From NCBI GenBank assembly GCA_006844665.1, contig SPJP01000024.1, positions 1 through 54,205 of the forward strand: a stretch of DNA of 54,205 nt, read 5' to 3'. Below, piece after piece: positions 29,236 to 37,789 of the stretch. A model generated the notes under the pieces. That model searched no databases. It had not been told where the DNA came from and saw only the letters and a list, made by a program, of their open reading frames with translations. The stretch comes from Paracoccaceae bacterium (lineage in GTDB: Bacteria; Pseudomonadota; Alphaproteobacteria; Rhodobacterales; Rhodobacteraceae). A program made the position numbers and the translations under genes. How positions within the stretch are numbered: position 1 is the stretch's first letter; the number at the start of each line of letters is the position of its first letter.

Positions 29236-30375
29236 GCAATAGGATCCACTGCGATAGGCGGCGGTGTCAAAGTGGAAGTGATCCAGATGAAAGCGGTTTG
29301 CATCGGGGCCCAAAACCGTTCCGAACGGGCCGCAGGCCGCGCGCCACATACCGCGCAGGATCGGGCCCTGGGTCCGATCTTTCCACCCGTTCAAAACCGT
29401 CATGTCCACCCCGTTGTTTAGCTTGATGGCAGCAATATCAATCGCGCGGCCCTTGCCGTGCTCGGATATCCGCGCGCCCGGCTGGCTGTTCCGCGTCCGG
29501 CACGAATAATGCGACACGATCCGGTAGGTTGCGATCCCACCGCCAAGGCGTCCCACAGCGGGCTTTGCGCCCTGTTCGGTCCAGTTCAACAAGGCTTGAG
29601 CGGTCTCGCAATTCATTGTGGACGGGGTCGAAAGTTGAACGCCACCGACTTCGGTCACTTGAACCGGATCAGGCACGCCGCAGCCGGAAATACGCCCTAC
29701 GATTGCTGGGATCCTGCGCCCCCGGATCGCGGGGTTGCCACAAACTGCCCCCAAACGCCCTTCGGTCTGCACGGGTGCTGTTGTTTGCGCAGGCGAACGT
29801 GCAGCTGCCGCCGCAGCCACTTGCTGCAGGTTCGCAGGCCTCAGCTTCGGGCGGGGCGATTCAAATACTGGGGGCGAGGACGCAAGCGTCGTCTCCTCGG
29901 CCTCGGTGCCTGCATCAACCACTGTTGCGGGCGCGACCAAGGGCTCGTTCGCCGCGACTTGGACAGGCGCAGCCGCCGTGCTGCCTGCAGGCCGGGTCCG
30001 GTCGATCCAGGGCCGCGCCTTTGGGCGAATTTCGGCGTTAAAATACACCGGCACCGCGCTGGCGGTCGGAACAGAAGGCTCTGGCGAAGTCAAAGGCGCG
30101 ACATCGGCCACTGGCTGCGTGACCGGATCGGGGCTGGCCCGGTCAATAGCATCTAGGACCGAGGTTCCCGTCCAGCTGCTGCGGGGTTTGGGCCGAATGG
30201 TCGCCTCGTAATACACCGGGACCTGGGGCGTAGGGCCAACCTCGGGCACTGTGGCCGCAACACCACCGGGGCGAGCCTCTGGTCGCAGGGATTGGGTTGG
30301 CGCAAGGTTGGCATAGGCCGCAGCCGCACATCCAAACACCCCAAAGGCCACAATATATATGCCAAACCGTGTCAT
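29230..30375 (-). CDS. Extensin-like family protein
   Basis: A 381-residue protein with a signal or membrane segment (IYIVAFGVFGCAAAAYA) and a C-terminal extensin-like domain (about 205-381) with CETAQALLNW, YSCRTRN, SEHGKGRAIDI and DHFHFDTAAY. The His and Asp residues suggest a D-Ala-D-Ala carboxypeptidase-type metal site; six Cys may form disulfides. The N-terminal half is Pro/Ala-rich and low in structure, with the repeated VPVYYEATIRPKPRSSW (52-68), VPVYFNAEIRPKARPW (108-123) and further RPxxRP units. Its start overlaps the tyrA stop by 4 bp, making it the last gene of hisC-tyrA-extensin. Confidence 0.87.
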   Translation of the reverse strand: MTRFGIYIVAFGVFGCAAAAYANLAPTQSLRPEARPGGVAATVPEVGPTPQVPVYYEATIRPKPRSSWTGTSVLDAIDRASPDPVTQPVADVAPLTSPEPSVPTASAVPVYFNAEIRPKARPWIDRTRPAGSTAAAPVQVAANEPLVAPATVVDAGTEAEETTLASSPPVFESPRPKLRPANLQQVAAAAAARSPAQTTAPVQTEGRLGAVCGNPAIRGRRIPAIVGRISGCGVPDPVQVTEVGGVQLSTPSTMNCETAQALLNWTEQGAKPAVGRLGGGIATYRIVSHYSCRTRNSQPGARISEHGKGRAIDIAAIKLNNGVDMTVLNGWKDRTQGPILRGMWRAACGPFGTVLGPDANRFHLDHFHFDTAAYRSGSYCR

Positions 30376-31310
30376 TCCGGCGGGTTAACCGCCGAGCTGG
30401 CTGGCGCCCGACCAAAGTTCGGTGCATCTGTGTCTTGGCCCGCCTCGATGATACCTCGACGGATCGCCCGGGTGCGGGTGAAATAGTCGTGCAGCATGTC
30501 CCCGTCTTCGGTCCGAATGGCGCGCTGCAGGGCAAACAGCTCTTCCGTGAAGCGGCCCAGAATTTCCAGCGTGGCGGCTTTGTTGTTCAAAAACACATCG
30601 CGCCACATGGTCGGGTCACTGGCCGCAATCCGGGTGAAATCCCGAAAACCGGCAGCCGAGTATTTGATCACCTCGCTATCGGTCACCCGGCGCAGATCGT
30701 CGGCAACGCCCACCATTGTGTAGGCGATCAAATGTGGCGCGTGGCTGGTGACCGCCAGAACCAAATCATGGTGTTCGGGTTCCATCACATCCACATTCGC
30801 GCCAAGCCCGCGCCAGAACCGGGCCAACCGGTCAGTTTCGGCGGGCTCTGTGCCCTCGGTCGGGACCAACAGGCACCATCGGTTGTCAAACAAGGTCGCA
30901 AACCCGGACCGAGGACCGGAATGTTCGGTCCCCGCCAATGGGTGGGCCGGGATAAAATGCACACCTTCGGGGATATGAGGGGCAACAGCGCTGATCACAG
31001 CCGCTTTGACCGAACCGACATCCGTCACCACTGCGCCCGGCTTTAGATGGGGCGCGATTTCTTTTGCAACCGCCTCCATCGCGCCAACGGGCACAGCCAG
31101 CACCACAAGATCCGCATCCGCCACGGCCTGGGCCGAAGTTTCATACACGCTGTCGCACAAACCAATTTCACGGGCGATGTCCCGGGTTTCCGCCGATCTG
31201 GCCGAGCCCGCTATATGGACCGAGCTGTCCATCCGACGGATCGCATGGGCCATTGACCCCGCGATCAAACCCAACCCAATCAGCGCGACTTTTTCGTAAA
31301 TCGCGCTCAT
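30372..31310 (-). CDS. tyrA: Prephenate/arogenate dehydrogenase family protein
   Basis: A 312-residue NAD(P)-dependent enzyme of tyrosine synthesis. The Rossmann motif is [12 protein letters not shown] at residues 8-19; the substrate region includes [17 protein letters not shown] and the [18 protein letters not shown] helix, both typical of TyrA. ATG at 31310 is chosen because the dinucleotide fold starts there and it overlaps the hisC stop by 4 bp; upstream codons belong to hisC. The pairing with hisC suggests coupled aromatic and histidine aminotransfer, as in many alphaproteobacteria. Confidence 0.95.
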   Translation of the reverse strand: MSAIYEKVALIGLGLIAGSMAHAIRRMDSSVHIAGSARSAETRDIAREIGLCDSVYETSAQAVADADLVVLAVPVGAMEAVAKEIAPHLKPGAVVTDVGSVKAAVISAVAPHIPEGVHFIPAHPLAGTEHSGPRSGFATLFDNRWCLLVPTEGTEPAETDRLARFWRGLGANVDVMEPEHHDLVLAVTSHAPHLIAYTMVGVADDLRRVTDSEVIKYSAAGFRDFTRIAASDPTMWRDVFLNNKAATLEILGRFTEELFALQRAIRTEDGDMLHDYFTRTRAIRRGIIEAGQDTDAPNFGRAPASSAVNPPE

Positions 31311-32404
31311 GCGGATCGCCCTTCTAGAAAGCCTGTAATCGTATAGGCAACACGTTTGCACGCGGCCTCGTCCCCGACGGTGATACGCAGGCATTCAGGC
31401 AGGTTATAGCCCGCCACCATGCGCACCAAGATGCCTTCGGCGACCAATGCGTCATTGCACGCCTTGGCCGTATCCGGGCTGTCAAAGCGTGCCAGAATAA
31501 AATTGGTGTAGGACAGATCGCATGGCACACCTACATTGGCCAAAGCCTCGATCAACCAGTCGCGCCACTTCGCATTTTCGGCCAGGCAATGATCAATATA
31601 GGCTGTGTCCAACACCGCAGCCTCAGCTGCTGCCAGCGCCCCTGCGGTCAGGTTGAACGGCCCGCGAATTCGGTTCAGCACGTCGATGATCGCGCGCGGC
31701 CCGTAGCCCCAACCGACGCGCAAAGCGCCAAGGCCAAACACCTTGGAAAAAGTCCGGGTCATCACGACATTGTCCCGCGCCTGAATAACCGCAGCCCCGG
31801 CATCAAACCCCGGCACAAATTCAGCATAGGCCCCGTCCAACACCAAGATCACGTTGCCCGGCAAACCATCGGCCAATCGGGTGACCTCGGCTTCCGAGAT
31901 CATGGTACTGGTTGGATTGTTCGGGTTGGCGATAAACACCAGCTTGGTCCGGCTGGTGACCGCCGCCAAAATCGCGTCCACATCGGTGCGGCGGGTGTCT
32001 TCTCGCACCTCGACCGGCGTGGCCCCAGCCGCCAAAGCGCTGATCTTGTACATCCCAAAGCCGTGCTCGGTGTGGATGACCTCATCCCCCGGTCCGGCAT
32101 AGGCGTTGCACAAAAAGGCGATGATTTCGTCACTGCCTGCCCCACAAATGATGCTGTCGGGGTCCAGATCATAGCGCGCACCCAAAGCCTGGCGCAGCCC
32201 GGCGTGATCAGTATTGGGATAGCGGTGCAAAGTGGTGCCCGCCGCCTGGTAGGCCGCGATCGCTTTGGGGCTGGGCCCAAACGGGTTTTCGTTCGAGCTG
32301 AGCTTCAGAACATTGCTATGCCCATCGATTTTTGACGCACCGCCCTGGTAAAGGGCGATTTCCATGATGCCGGGCTGAGGCGTAGGGCGATCACTAAGTG
32401 TCAT
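31307..32404 (-). CDS. hisC: Histidinol-phosphate aminotransferase
   Basis: A 365-residue PLP enzyme of fold type I. It has the substrate-lid start [15 protein letters not shown], the cofactor-phosphate loop GAGSDE, the [11 protein letters not shown] strand, DGAYAEF and the PLP-Lys in [15 protein letters not shown] (Lys221). It transaminates imidazole acetol phosphate with glutamate in histidine synthesis; HisC homologues next to tyrA often also serve aromatic amino acids. It is the first gene of a three-gene overlapping operon. No clear promoter was seen in the 150 bp upstream. Confidence 0.96.
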   Translation of the reverse strand: MTLSDRPTPQPGIMEIALYQGGASKIDGHSNVLKLSSNENPFGPSPKAIAAYQAAGTTLHRYPNTDHAGLRQALGARYDLDPDSIICGAGSDEIIAFLCNAYAGPGDEVIHTEHGFGMYKISALAAGATPVEVREDTRRTDVDAILAAVTSRTKLVFIANPNNPTSTMISEAEVTRLADGLPGNVILVLDGAYAEFVPGFDAGAAVIQARDNVVMTRTFSKVFGLGALRVGWGYGPRAIIDVLNRIRGPFNLTAGALAAAEAAVLDTAYIDHCLAENAKWRDWLIEALANVGVPCDLSYTNFILARFDSPDTAKACNDALVAEGILVRMVAGYNLPECLRITVGDEAACKRVAYTITGFLEGRSA

Positions 32405-32556
32405 GGCAAGTCCTGCTCGATGCCCAAGATATGGGCTTTTGGTTAACTATTGTTCTAGCCCGCGCGCCGGGCCAAGACCAGACGCATAAGCCAGCTGGGC
32501 CTTGCCTTGCCTGCCCGGGGCTGGCCGGATTGCAACAGAAAACAGGCGGGGCCAAT

Positions 32557-32588
32557 GAAAAAGGCCGCCGCGGTTTCCCGCAGCGGCC
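32557..32588 (-). terminator. Rho-independent terminator of rpsD
   Basis: In the rpsD direction GGCCGC-U-GCGG, a GAAA tetraloop, then CCGC-G-GCGGCC and five U residues. The stem covers 32563-32588 and lies 26 bp after the stop codon. Confidence 0.9.
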
Positions 32589-32613
32589 CTTAGTTAATCT
32601 CGGCTCAGAAAAA

Positions 32614-33234
32614 TTAGTTCTGAGCGTAGTATTCGATCACCAGGTTCGGTTCCATTTGAACCGGGTATGGAACGTCGCCAAGGGCAGGACGACGCACGAA
32701 TGTTGCAGTCATCTTGGAATGGTCGGCGTCGATATATTCAGGAACGTCACGCTCTGGCAGTTGAACCGCTTCCAGCAGAACAGCCAATTGCTTGGACTTG
32801 GCGCGAACTTCGATCACGTCGCCCTCTTTAACACGGTAAGACGGGATGTTGACGCGCTTGCCGTTCACAGTCACGTGGCCGTGGTTTACGAACTGACGCG
32901 CTGCGAAAACAGTCGCGACGAACTTGGCGCGGTACACAACAGCGTCCAGACGGCTTTCCAGCAGACCGATCAGGTTTTCACCTGTATCGCCGCGAACACG
33001 CTCGGCTTCGCCAAAGATGCGGCGGAACTGTTTTTCAGTCAGGTCGCCGTAGTAGCCTTTCAGCTTCTGCTTGGCGCGCAGCTGCAGACCAAAGTCAGAC
33101 AATTTGCCTTTACGGCGCTGACCGTGCTGGCCGGGGCCATATTCACGACGGTTAACTGGGGATTTTGCGCGACCCCAGATGTTTTCGCCCATCCGGCGGT
33201 CAATTTTGTATTTGGCAGACGTACGTTTAGTCAC
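32614..33234 (-). CDS. rpsD: 30S ribosomal protein S4
   Basis: A 206-residue primary 16S rRNA-binding protein. The sequence starts [20 protein letters not shown], contains the S4 domain at about 95-155 ([40 protein letters not shown]) and ends [12 protein letters not shown] at 33234 is chosen: AAGGAG lies 7 bases before it and the product has the normal 206 residues; the frame is open to 33486 without support. S4 is an autogenous repressor in some bacteria; the long structured leader here makes that worth testing. It stands alone, outside the alpha ribosomal operon. Confidence 0.98.
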   Translation of the reverse strand: MTKRTSAKYKIDRRMGENIWGRAKSPVNRREYGPGQHGQRRKGKLSDFGLQLRAKQKLKGYYGDLTEKQFRRIFGEAERVRGDTGENLIGLLESRLDAVVYRAKFVATVFAARQFVNHGHVTVNGKRVNIPSYRVKEGDVIEVRAKSKQLAVLLEAVQLPERDVPEYIDADHSKMTATFVRRPALGDVPYPVQMEPNLVIEYYAQN

Positions 33235-33361
33235 GGCTGATCTCCTTCGTTTATGTTTCGAAGGGCGTTGTCCTTCTCCTCGGATTTTGCCGAGGCGACA
33301 GGCATCCCCTTGCGGGGGCCACCAACACCAATGAAAACGCCGCCCAAAAGGCGACGCATGA
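33235..33361 (-). promoter_or_regulatory. Structured 5' leader of rpsD
   Basis: About 127 nt between the predicted start of transcription and the GTG. In the rpsD direction it reads as: a 7-bp stem with four U residues after it (33334-33356); CCCC-GCAA-GGGG; CCTCGG-caaaat-CCGAGG; and CCTTCG-N9-CGAAGG (33244-33264), whose 3' arm covers four bases of the Shine-Dalgarno AAGGAG (33242-33247). The pattern fits attenuation or translational repression, but no known leader family is recognised. Confidence 0.6.
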
Positions 33362-33367
33362 CAGGGG

Positions 33368-33395
33368 CTTATACAAGCGAAATTGGGGGTGTCAA
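33368..33395 (-). promoter_or_regulatory. Strong promoter of rpsD
   Basis: In the minus direction TTGACA (33390-33395), 16 bp, TATAAG (33368-33373): eleven of twelve consensus bases. The best sigma-70-type promoter found in the window. Confidence 0.85.
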
Positions 33396-33425
33396 CCACA
33401 TCAGGCTGGCGGCTTAGCCCAAGGG

Positions 33426-34463
33426 TCAGTGCAGCCGTGCGGCCCGCTGGCTTAGATAGATCGCGGCCTCGGCCGGGGCAAGGCATCGCCTGGCCGACCC
33501 GCCGTAGGAAAACGGGTTGCGGCGCAGCTCTGGCCTTATCCCGAACAGCGCATCGCGGGCCGAAGGGGCCAGATCATCCAAGGACATATCGCCCGGATGA
33601 AAGCTTTCCGTTTCCAGCCCGTTGGCCCAAACCACTGCGTGATGAGGCAGCATCATATGAATATAGCGATGCTCGGTGATCCCGTGGTCCACATGAATAT
33701 CCGTGTCATTCACAATATCGCGGGCCTGAACCAGAACTTCATCCTCGCCAAACAAATCCCGCGCCCCTGCACCTTGCATCAAGACCCGGTGCGCGGGCGA
33801 AACTAGCAAATCAGGCTCTGGGTCATTGCCGCCCAAAGCCCCCGCTTTGATCCGAACGGGCCGCAAATGAGGATGGGCCCGCAGCCCCGAGGCAGTGATC
33901 CGTGCGCCGCCTAGCCATTCAACCTGCTGCGGGCCGCTGTCTTTGGTTAGCACCAGATCGCCGGGGCGAATCTGATCAATATCGACCGGCCCGGTGGGCG
34001 TGCGGATCAGCGTTCCGGGGCTGAAACAGATCACCTCTAGCGGCGGTCGGCTGGGGTTAAGACTGCGCAAGAACTTGTCCGAGCGGTCCATCAAAAACAA
34101 ATCCGTATCAACAGGCAGAGATTTGCCGCCCCACACCAAAACAGGCCGGCGCCCCTGCAGGACCGAAATTTCATAAGTGGCCGTCCCGTCGGTCAGCGTA
34201 ATGTCCGCCTGGTCCTCGTTCAGGGTGTCTTCCAGCGCCTCAAAAGGCACAGCCGGAGCACCTTGAATGGTTTCCAGCATCCGCAAAACCTTGGCCCGCA
34301 CAGAAGGGCGCGCCAAGTCGCCTGCATCTTCGCCAATCGAAATGGGGCGTTCGGTCAACCGCAAGATCATACCACCGGCCAAAGACGCCAAAGACGGCGC
34401 AGTTAAGCCGTCCAGCTCACAATCTGACCAAGACACTGCGAACACACGCTTGCTGGAAATCAT
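33426..34463 (-). CDS. Hint domain-containing protein (Hedgehog/intein fold)
   Basis: A 345-residue protein. A Hint_2-type domain occupies about residues 145-290: it starts with the self-splicing-type Cys146 in [13 protein letters not shown], then [27 protein letters not shown] and [20 protein letters not shown]. The N-terminal 140 residues are of unknown type; the tail is basic. Hint domains in this branch occur in many Rhodobacterales proteins, often linked to secreted RTX-type proteins, but no calcium repeats or signal peptide are visible here. Whether it cleaves itself is unknown. It is divergent from the iron permease gene. Confidence 0.85.
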   Translation of the reverse strand: MISSKRVFAVSWSDCELDGLTAPSLASLAGGMILRLTERPISIGEDAGDLARPSVRAKVLRMLETIQGAPAVPFEALEDTLNEDQADITLTDGTATYEISVLQGRRPVLVWGGKSLPVDTDLFLMDRSDKFLRSLNPSRPPLEVICFSPGTLIRTPTGPVDIDQIRPGDLVLTKDSGPQQVEWLGGARITASGLRAHPHLRPVRIKAGALGGNDPEPDLLVSPAHRVLMQGAGARDLFGEDEVLVQARDIVNDTDIHVDHGITEHRYIHMMLPHHAVVWANGLETESFHPGDMSLDDLAPSARDALFGIRPELRRNPFSYGGSARRCLAPAEAAIYLSQRAARLH

Positions 34464-34644
34464 ACCATAACCCTGTTTGTTCCAAGGCCCACGTCCTTGA
34501 AGCTCAATCGTTACGGCAGCGCTAAATGTTCGTCCGTGATCCTATGCGCCCCCACGCATCAAATCACCTAGATGTAGTTATAGGCCGCGTTGTCTTGTAT
34601 GCAAGACGAAGGTTGGGCTGCGGCCTCAAAACCGCGTTCAGGTC
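34464..34644. promoter_or_regulatory. Divergent control region between Hint gene and iron permease gene
   Basis: About 180 bp. It holds ATGCG (34544-34548) with CGCAT (34555-34559), flanked by TGAT and ATCA at equal distance, and GTCTTG (34592-34597) with CAAGAC (34602-34607). These could be operators or hairpins. No TGA-N9-TCA box of the type found before the binding-protein gene was seen, nor a clear promoter. Confidence 0.35.
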
Positions 34645-36348
34645 ATGGACATAGCCCCCACTTCGCTGCATTTTCGCGCAATGGCAGATATTTCACTCAA
34701 AAGCATCAAGCTGTTTCGCCCCCGCCTACAGGTTCCGGTGCGGGGGATCGCTCTTTTTGTGGCCTTGCTGTGCCTTCTGCCGATGATCGCTGTGCTGTTA
34801 GCAGCATTCAGCGGCGGGCACGAAACCTTGGCGCATTTGGCCGAAACCACGCTACCGCGCTACGCAGGCAATTCGCTTTTGCTGGTGGTTCTGGTCGCTT
34901 TAGGCACCGCTATTGTGGGCACCGGCACCGCTTGGCTGGTGACAACAACCAAATTCCCCGGCGTGCGCGTGCTGGAAATCGCGCTGGCCCTGCCCCTGGC
35001 CTTTCCGGCCTATGTTCTGGCCTACGGCTATACTGATTTTCTGGATCACCCGGGTCTGGTCCAAACAACCTTGCGCAACGTTATGGGATGGGGGCCGCGG
35101 GATTACTGGTTTCCCGAAATCCGCAGCTTAGGCGGCGCGGCCTTCATGCTGATCCTGGTACTGTACCCATATGTCTACCTACTGGCCCGCGCGGCGTTTT
35201 TACAGCAAAGCGGCACCGTCCTACTGGCCGCCCGCACCCTGGGCCATTCCAGTTGGAGCACATTTTTCAGGGTCGCCCTGCCCATGGCCCGCCCCGCCAT
35301 CGCAGGCGGCATCCTGTTGACCGTGATGGAAACCATCGCCGATTTCGGCACGGTCAGCTATTTCGGGGTGCAGACCTTTGCCACCGGAATCTACCAAAGC
35401 TGGTTCACCATGGCCGATCGCGCCGCCGCAGCCCAGCTGGCCTTGTGCCTGCTTAGCTTTGCGCTACTTCTGGCGATGCTAGAGCGGTCCCAAAGAGGCG
35501 GCGCGCGCCACCATGGCAACAGCAGCAGGTTCGAGGCCTTGGCCCCAAATATCCTGCCCACAGGCACAGCCATCCTTGCGTTCTGTTTCTGCGCTGCACC
35601 GGTCGTCTTGGGCTTTGTTCTGCCCGTGATCGTTTTGGGCACCATGGCCGTCGGATCAGGCCAAGACCTGCTAAGCCCGCGCTATCTGGGGTTTATCCAA
35701 AACTCGATCATTCTGGCCGGAACGGCGGCGATCTGTACCGTGATCGGCGCGATTGCCATTGGCTTTTACGCCCGCCTGACCCAAACCAAGCTGGCCCGCG
35801 CCGCACAAGAAATCGCCCGCATTGGCTACGCAGTGCCGGGCGGCGTGATCGCGGTGGGCTTGCTGGTGCCCTTTGCAGCCTTCGACAACCAAATTGATGC
35901 GTGGATGCGGGAATACACCGGGATCTCGACCGGATTGCTGTTCACTGGATCCATCTGGGTGCTGATCATCGCCTATCTGGTGCGGTTCATGGCAGCAGCC
36001 CTGAGCACCTATGACAGCGGGCTTTCCACCATCAACCCCCATCTGGATGCCGTCACCCGTACCCTTGGCCGGTCCCCGTTCGGGATGCTCAGATCCGTGC
36101 ATTTGCCGATCCTGACACCGTCTTTGCTGACCGCTAGCCTGATCGTCTTCATCGACGTGATGAAAGAGCTGCCCGCAACCCTGATCATGCGGCCTTTTAA
36201 CTACGACACCTTGGCGGTTCAGGCCCACCGTCTGGCCTCGGACGAACGGTTGGACGGCGCGGCGGTGCCCAGCCTTGTGATCGTGGCGCTTGGCCTGTTG
36301 CCCGTCATCCTGGTCTGTCGCGGTGTTGGCCGCAGCCGCGCCAGCTAG
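34645..36348 (+). CDS. Iron(III) ABC transporter permease, fused two-repeat type
   Basis: A 567-residue inner-membrane protein with about twelve helices in two homologous halves, each with the binding-protein-dependent transport domain, as in FbpB/SfuB. The coupling loops facing the ATPase fit AARTLGHSSWSTFFRVALPMARPA (first half) and AVTRTLGRSPFGMLRSVHLPIL (second half). It should move Fe(III) together with the binding protein encoded convergently at 36750-37763; the ATPase gene is not in the window. Start at 34645 is uncertain; ATG at 34681 is an alternative, and neither has a good ribosome-binding site. The stop TAG shares its G with the first base of the 341-bp element, so the element abuts the gene end. 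Confidence 0.9.
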   Translation: MDIAPTSLHFRAMADISLKSIKLFRPRLQVPVRGIALFVALLCLLPMIAVLLAAFSGGHETLAHLAETTLPRYAGNSLLLVVLVALGTAIVGTGTAWLVTTTKFPGVRVLEIALALPLAFPAYVLAYGYTDFLDHPGLVQTTLRNVMGWGPRDYWFPEIRSLGGAAFMLILVLYPYVYLLARAAFLQQSGTVLLAARTLGHSSWSTFFRVALPMARPAIAGGILLTVMETIADFGTVSYFGVQTFATGIYQSWFTMADRAAAAQLALCLLSFALLLAMLERSQRGGARHHGNSSRFEALAPNILPTGTAILAFCFCAAPVVLGFVLPVIVLGTMAVGSGQDLLSPRYLGFIQNSIILAGTAAICTVIGAIAIGFYARLTQTKLARAAQEIARIGYAVPGGVIAVGLLVPFAAFDNQIDAWMREYTGISTGLLFTGSIWVLIIAYLVRFMAAALSTYDSGLSTINPHLDAVTRTLGRSPFGMLRSVHLPILTPSLLTASLIVFIDVMKELPATLIMRPFNYDTLAVQAHRLASDERLDGAAVPSLVIVALGLLPVILVCRGVGRSRAS

Positions 36349-36378
36349 GGTCAGGGCCCATTAATCCGGCACTGCTGG
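36348..36378 (+). repeat. Left terminal inverted repeat of the 341-bp element
   Basis: 31 bp; first base is the G of the permease stop codon. Differs from the reverse complement of the right repeat at positions 9 and 20 only. Confidence 0.85.
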
Positions 36379-36534
36379 CGCAAAATCCTCTAAATCTCAG
36401 GGGTTTGATCTGCGCAGACCAGTGTGGTTCACTTTTCAAGCGGATCGAGCCGCTGAGATGACGAGGATTTCGCGTCCTTACGGATTTGACGGATTTTCCG
36501 CCTGGCAGCGTCACAGAGCCTTGAAATAGAACCA

Positions 36535-36636
36535 CCGTTGCCCGGCAGGGTATCGCACAGCGATACACGAGAGGGTATTCCCGCGTCTCCGTTCCTTCCC
36601 TCTCATGCATCGTTGCGATGCATTGTCGGGCAACGG
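36535..36636 (+). ncRNA. Predicted four-way-junction RNA structure inside the element
   Basis: An outer stem pairs CCGTTGCCCG (36535-36544) perfectly with CGGGCAACGG (36627-36636) and extends by three more pairs including one G-U. It encloses three perfect hairpins: GTATCGC/GCGATAC (36550-36566, loop 3), GAGAGGG/CCCTCTC (36569-36604, loop 22) and ATGCATCG/CGATGCAT (36605-36623, loop 3). Only four bases at the junction are unpaired. The G-U pair favours the plus strand. Whether it is transcribed is unknown; it may act as DNA. Confidence 0.45.
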
Positions 36637-36657
36637 CCAGACAAAAAATCTGTCAAA

Positions 36658-36688
36658 CCAGCAGTGCAGGATTAATGGGGCCTGACCC
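36658..36688 (-). repeat. Right terminal inverted repeat of the 341-bp element
   Basis: 31 bp, ending CCTGACCC on the plus strand; 29/31 complementary to the left repeat. It stops six bases before the terminator of the binding-protein gene. Confidence 0.85.
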
Positions 36689-36694
36689 GAAATG

Positions 36695-36725
36695 AAAACG
36701 GCGCGCCCTGTTCAGAACGCGCCGC
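36695..36725 (-). terminator. Terminator of the iron-binding protein gene
   Basis: CGGCGCG (36699-36705) and CGCGCCG (36718-36724) form a perfect 7-bp stem, followed in the minus direction by UUUUC. It lies about 25 bp after the stop codon. Confidence 0.8.
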
Positions 36726-36749
36726 TCCAAAATCAAATCTGGAAAACGC

Positions 36750-37763
36750 TTATTCCCAGCCAACCGTGTTAAAGATCTGCTGTGCTGTCGGGATGTTTTC
36801 GGCAACAGCGCTTAGATCCACGTCATCCGGCTTGAACAAACCCAGCGCCGCAACAGATGGCGACAAGCCAACGCCTGGCACGGCGGGGTATTCATCATTG
36901 CCGCCGCTGAAATACAGCTGCGCCTGATCGCTGGACAGATATTCCAAGAACTTGATCGCGTTTTCCTTGTGTGGCGCATGAACCGCCACACCGCCGCCCG
37001 ACAGGTTCATATGTGCGCCCTCGGCATTCTGAGACGGGAACACCCAACCGATATTGGCGATCGCATCCTTCGGCAGGCCCCGTACATCGGTGCGTATCGC
37101 GCGGGCAAAGTAATAAGTGTTGGAAACCGAGATCTGACATTCCCCAGACACCAAGCCCCGCAGCTGATCCGTATCACCACCCTGAGGATCCCGCGCAAAG
37201 TTGTTCACCATGCCTTCGGCCCATGCAGTCGCGGCCTCTTGCCCGTGATTCTCGATGATCGAGGCCAGCAAGGTCTGGCTATAGGGGTTGGTCGAGGACC
37301 GATGGCACACCATGCCTTCATAGGCCGGATCGGCCAGATCCAGATAGGTCTGTGGCGGGTTTTCAACCGTGGTCTTGTCGTAGAAAATAATCCGCGAGCG
37401 TTGGGAAAACCCGAACCACTGATTGTCGACATCCTGCAGATATCCAGGGATCCGCGCCTCTAGCGTTGCGCTGTCGATGCTTTGCAAAACCCCGGCATCC
37501 TTGGCGCGCTTCATCCGGCTGGTATCTGCGGCCATGAAAATATCTGCGGGCGAATTCACGCCTTCAGCGTTCATCCGGGCCAGCAGCTCGTCCGCTTTGC
37601 CTTCAATCCGGTTAACGGTGATGCCCGTGGCTTCCGTAAAATCGGAATAGAGTTGTTCGTCAGTGTCGTAGTGGCGCGAGGTGTAGATGTTCAGCTCGCC
37701 CTCGGCAAAGGCTGGTGCAGCCAATGCAACAAGGGTGACAAGCGCGGTTGTGGTGCGGATCAT
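36750..37763 (-). CDS. Fe(3+) ABC transporter substrate-binding protein
   Basis: A 337-residue periplasmic protein with signal peptide MIRTTTALVTLVALAAPAFA. The mature part starts GELNIYTSRHYDTDEQLY, typical of FbpA/FutA ferric-binding proteins; the Tyr pair in SNTYYFARAI fits the metal-binding Tyr residues. It delivers ferric iron to the permease encoded on the other side of the 341-bp element. Transcription starts from a good promoter (37814-37842) flanked by two TGA-N9-TCA-type boxes, pointing to iron repression. The two transport genes are convergent, so they cannot be one operon. Confidence 0.93.
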   Translation of the reverse strand: MIRTTTALVTLVALAAPAFAEGELNIYTSRHYDTDEQLYSDFTEATGITVNRIEGKADELLARMNAEGVNSPADIFMAADTSRMKRAKDAGVLQSIDSATLEARIPGYLQDVDNQWFGFSQRSRIIFYDKTTVENPPQTYLDLADPAYEGMVCHRSSTNPYSQTLLASIIENHGQEAATAWAEGMVNNFARDPQGGDTDQLRGLVSGECQISVSNTYYFARAIRTDVRGLPKDAIANIGWVFPSQNAEGAHMNLSGGGVAVHAPHKENAIKFLEYLSSDQAQLYFSGGNDEYPAVPGVGLSPSVAALGLFKPDDVDLSAVAENIPTAQQIFNTVGWE

Positions 37764-37789
37764 GTGATCTCTCCGGTGGCAATTTATAA

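Larger units (their letters stand above)
36348..36688. mobile_element. 341-bp MITE-like element with 31-bp terminal inverted repeats
   Basis: The left end (36348-36378) and the right end (36658-36688) are inverted copies of each other with 29 of 31 bases matching, starting GGGTCAGG and ending CACTGCTGG. It has no credible coding content, fitting a non-autonomous miniature element. I found no target-site duplication. The interior is strongly self-complementary: a 22-nt arm pair (36379-36400 with 36453-36474, 18 matches) directly after the left repeat and a compact four-way junction at 36535-36636. It lies between the convergent permease and binding-protein genes, where insertion is harmless. 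The family is not recognised. Confidence 0.75.

Noticed and set aside
36305..36610. 101-codon minus-strand frame across the 341-bp element
   Set aside because: Spans the left repeat and stems; no family resemblance and no ribosome-binding site.
36348..36688. Target-site duplication around the element
   Set aside because: Flanks (GCTA left, GAAAT right) do not match.
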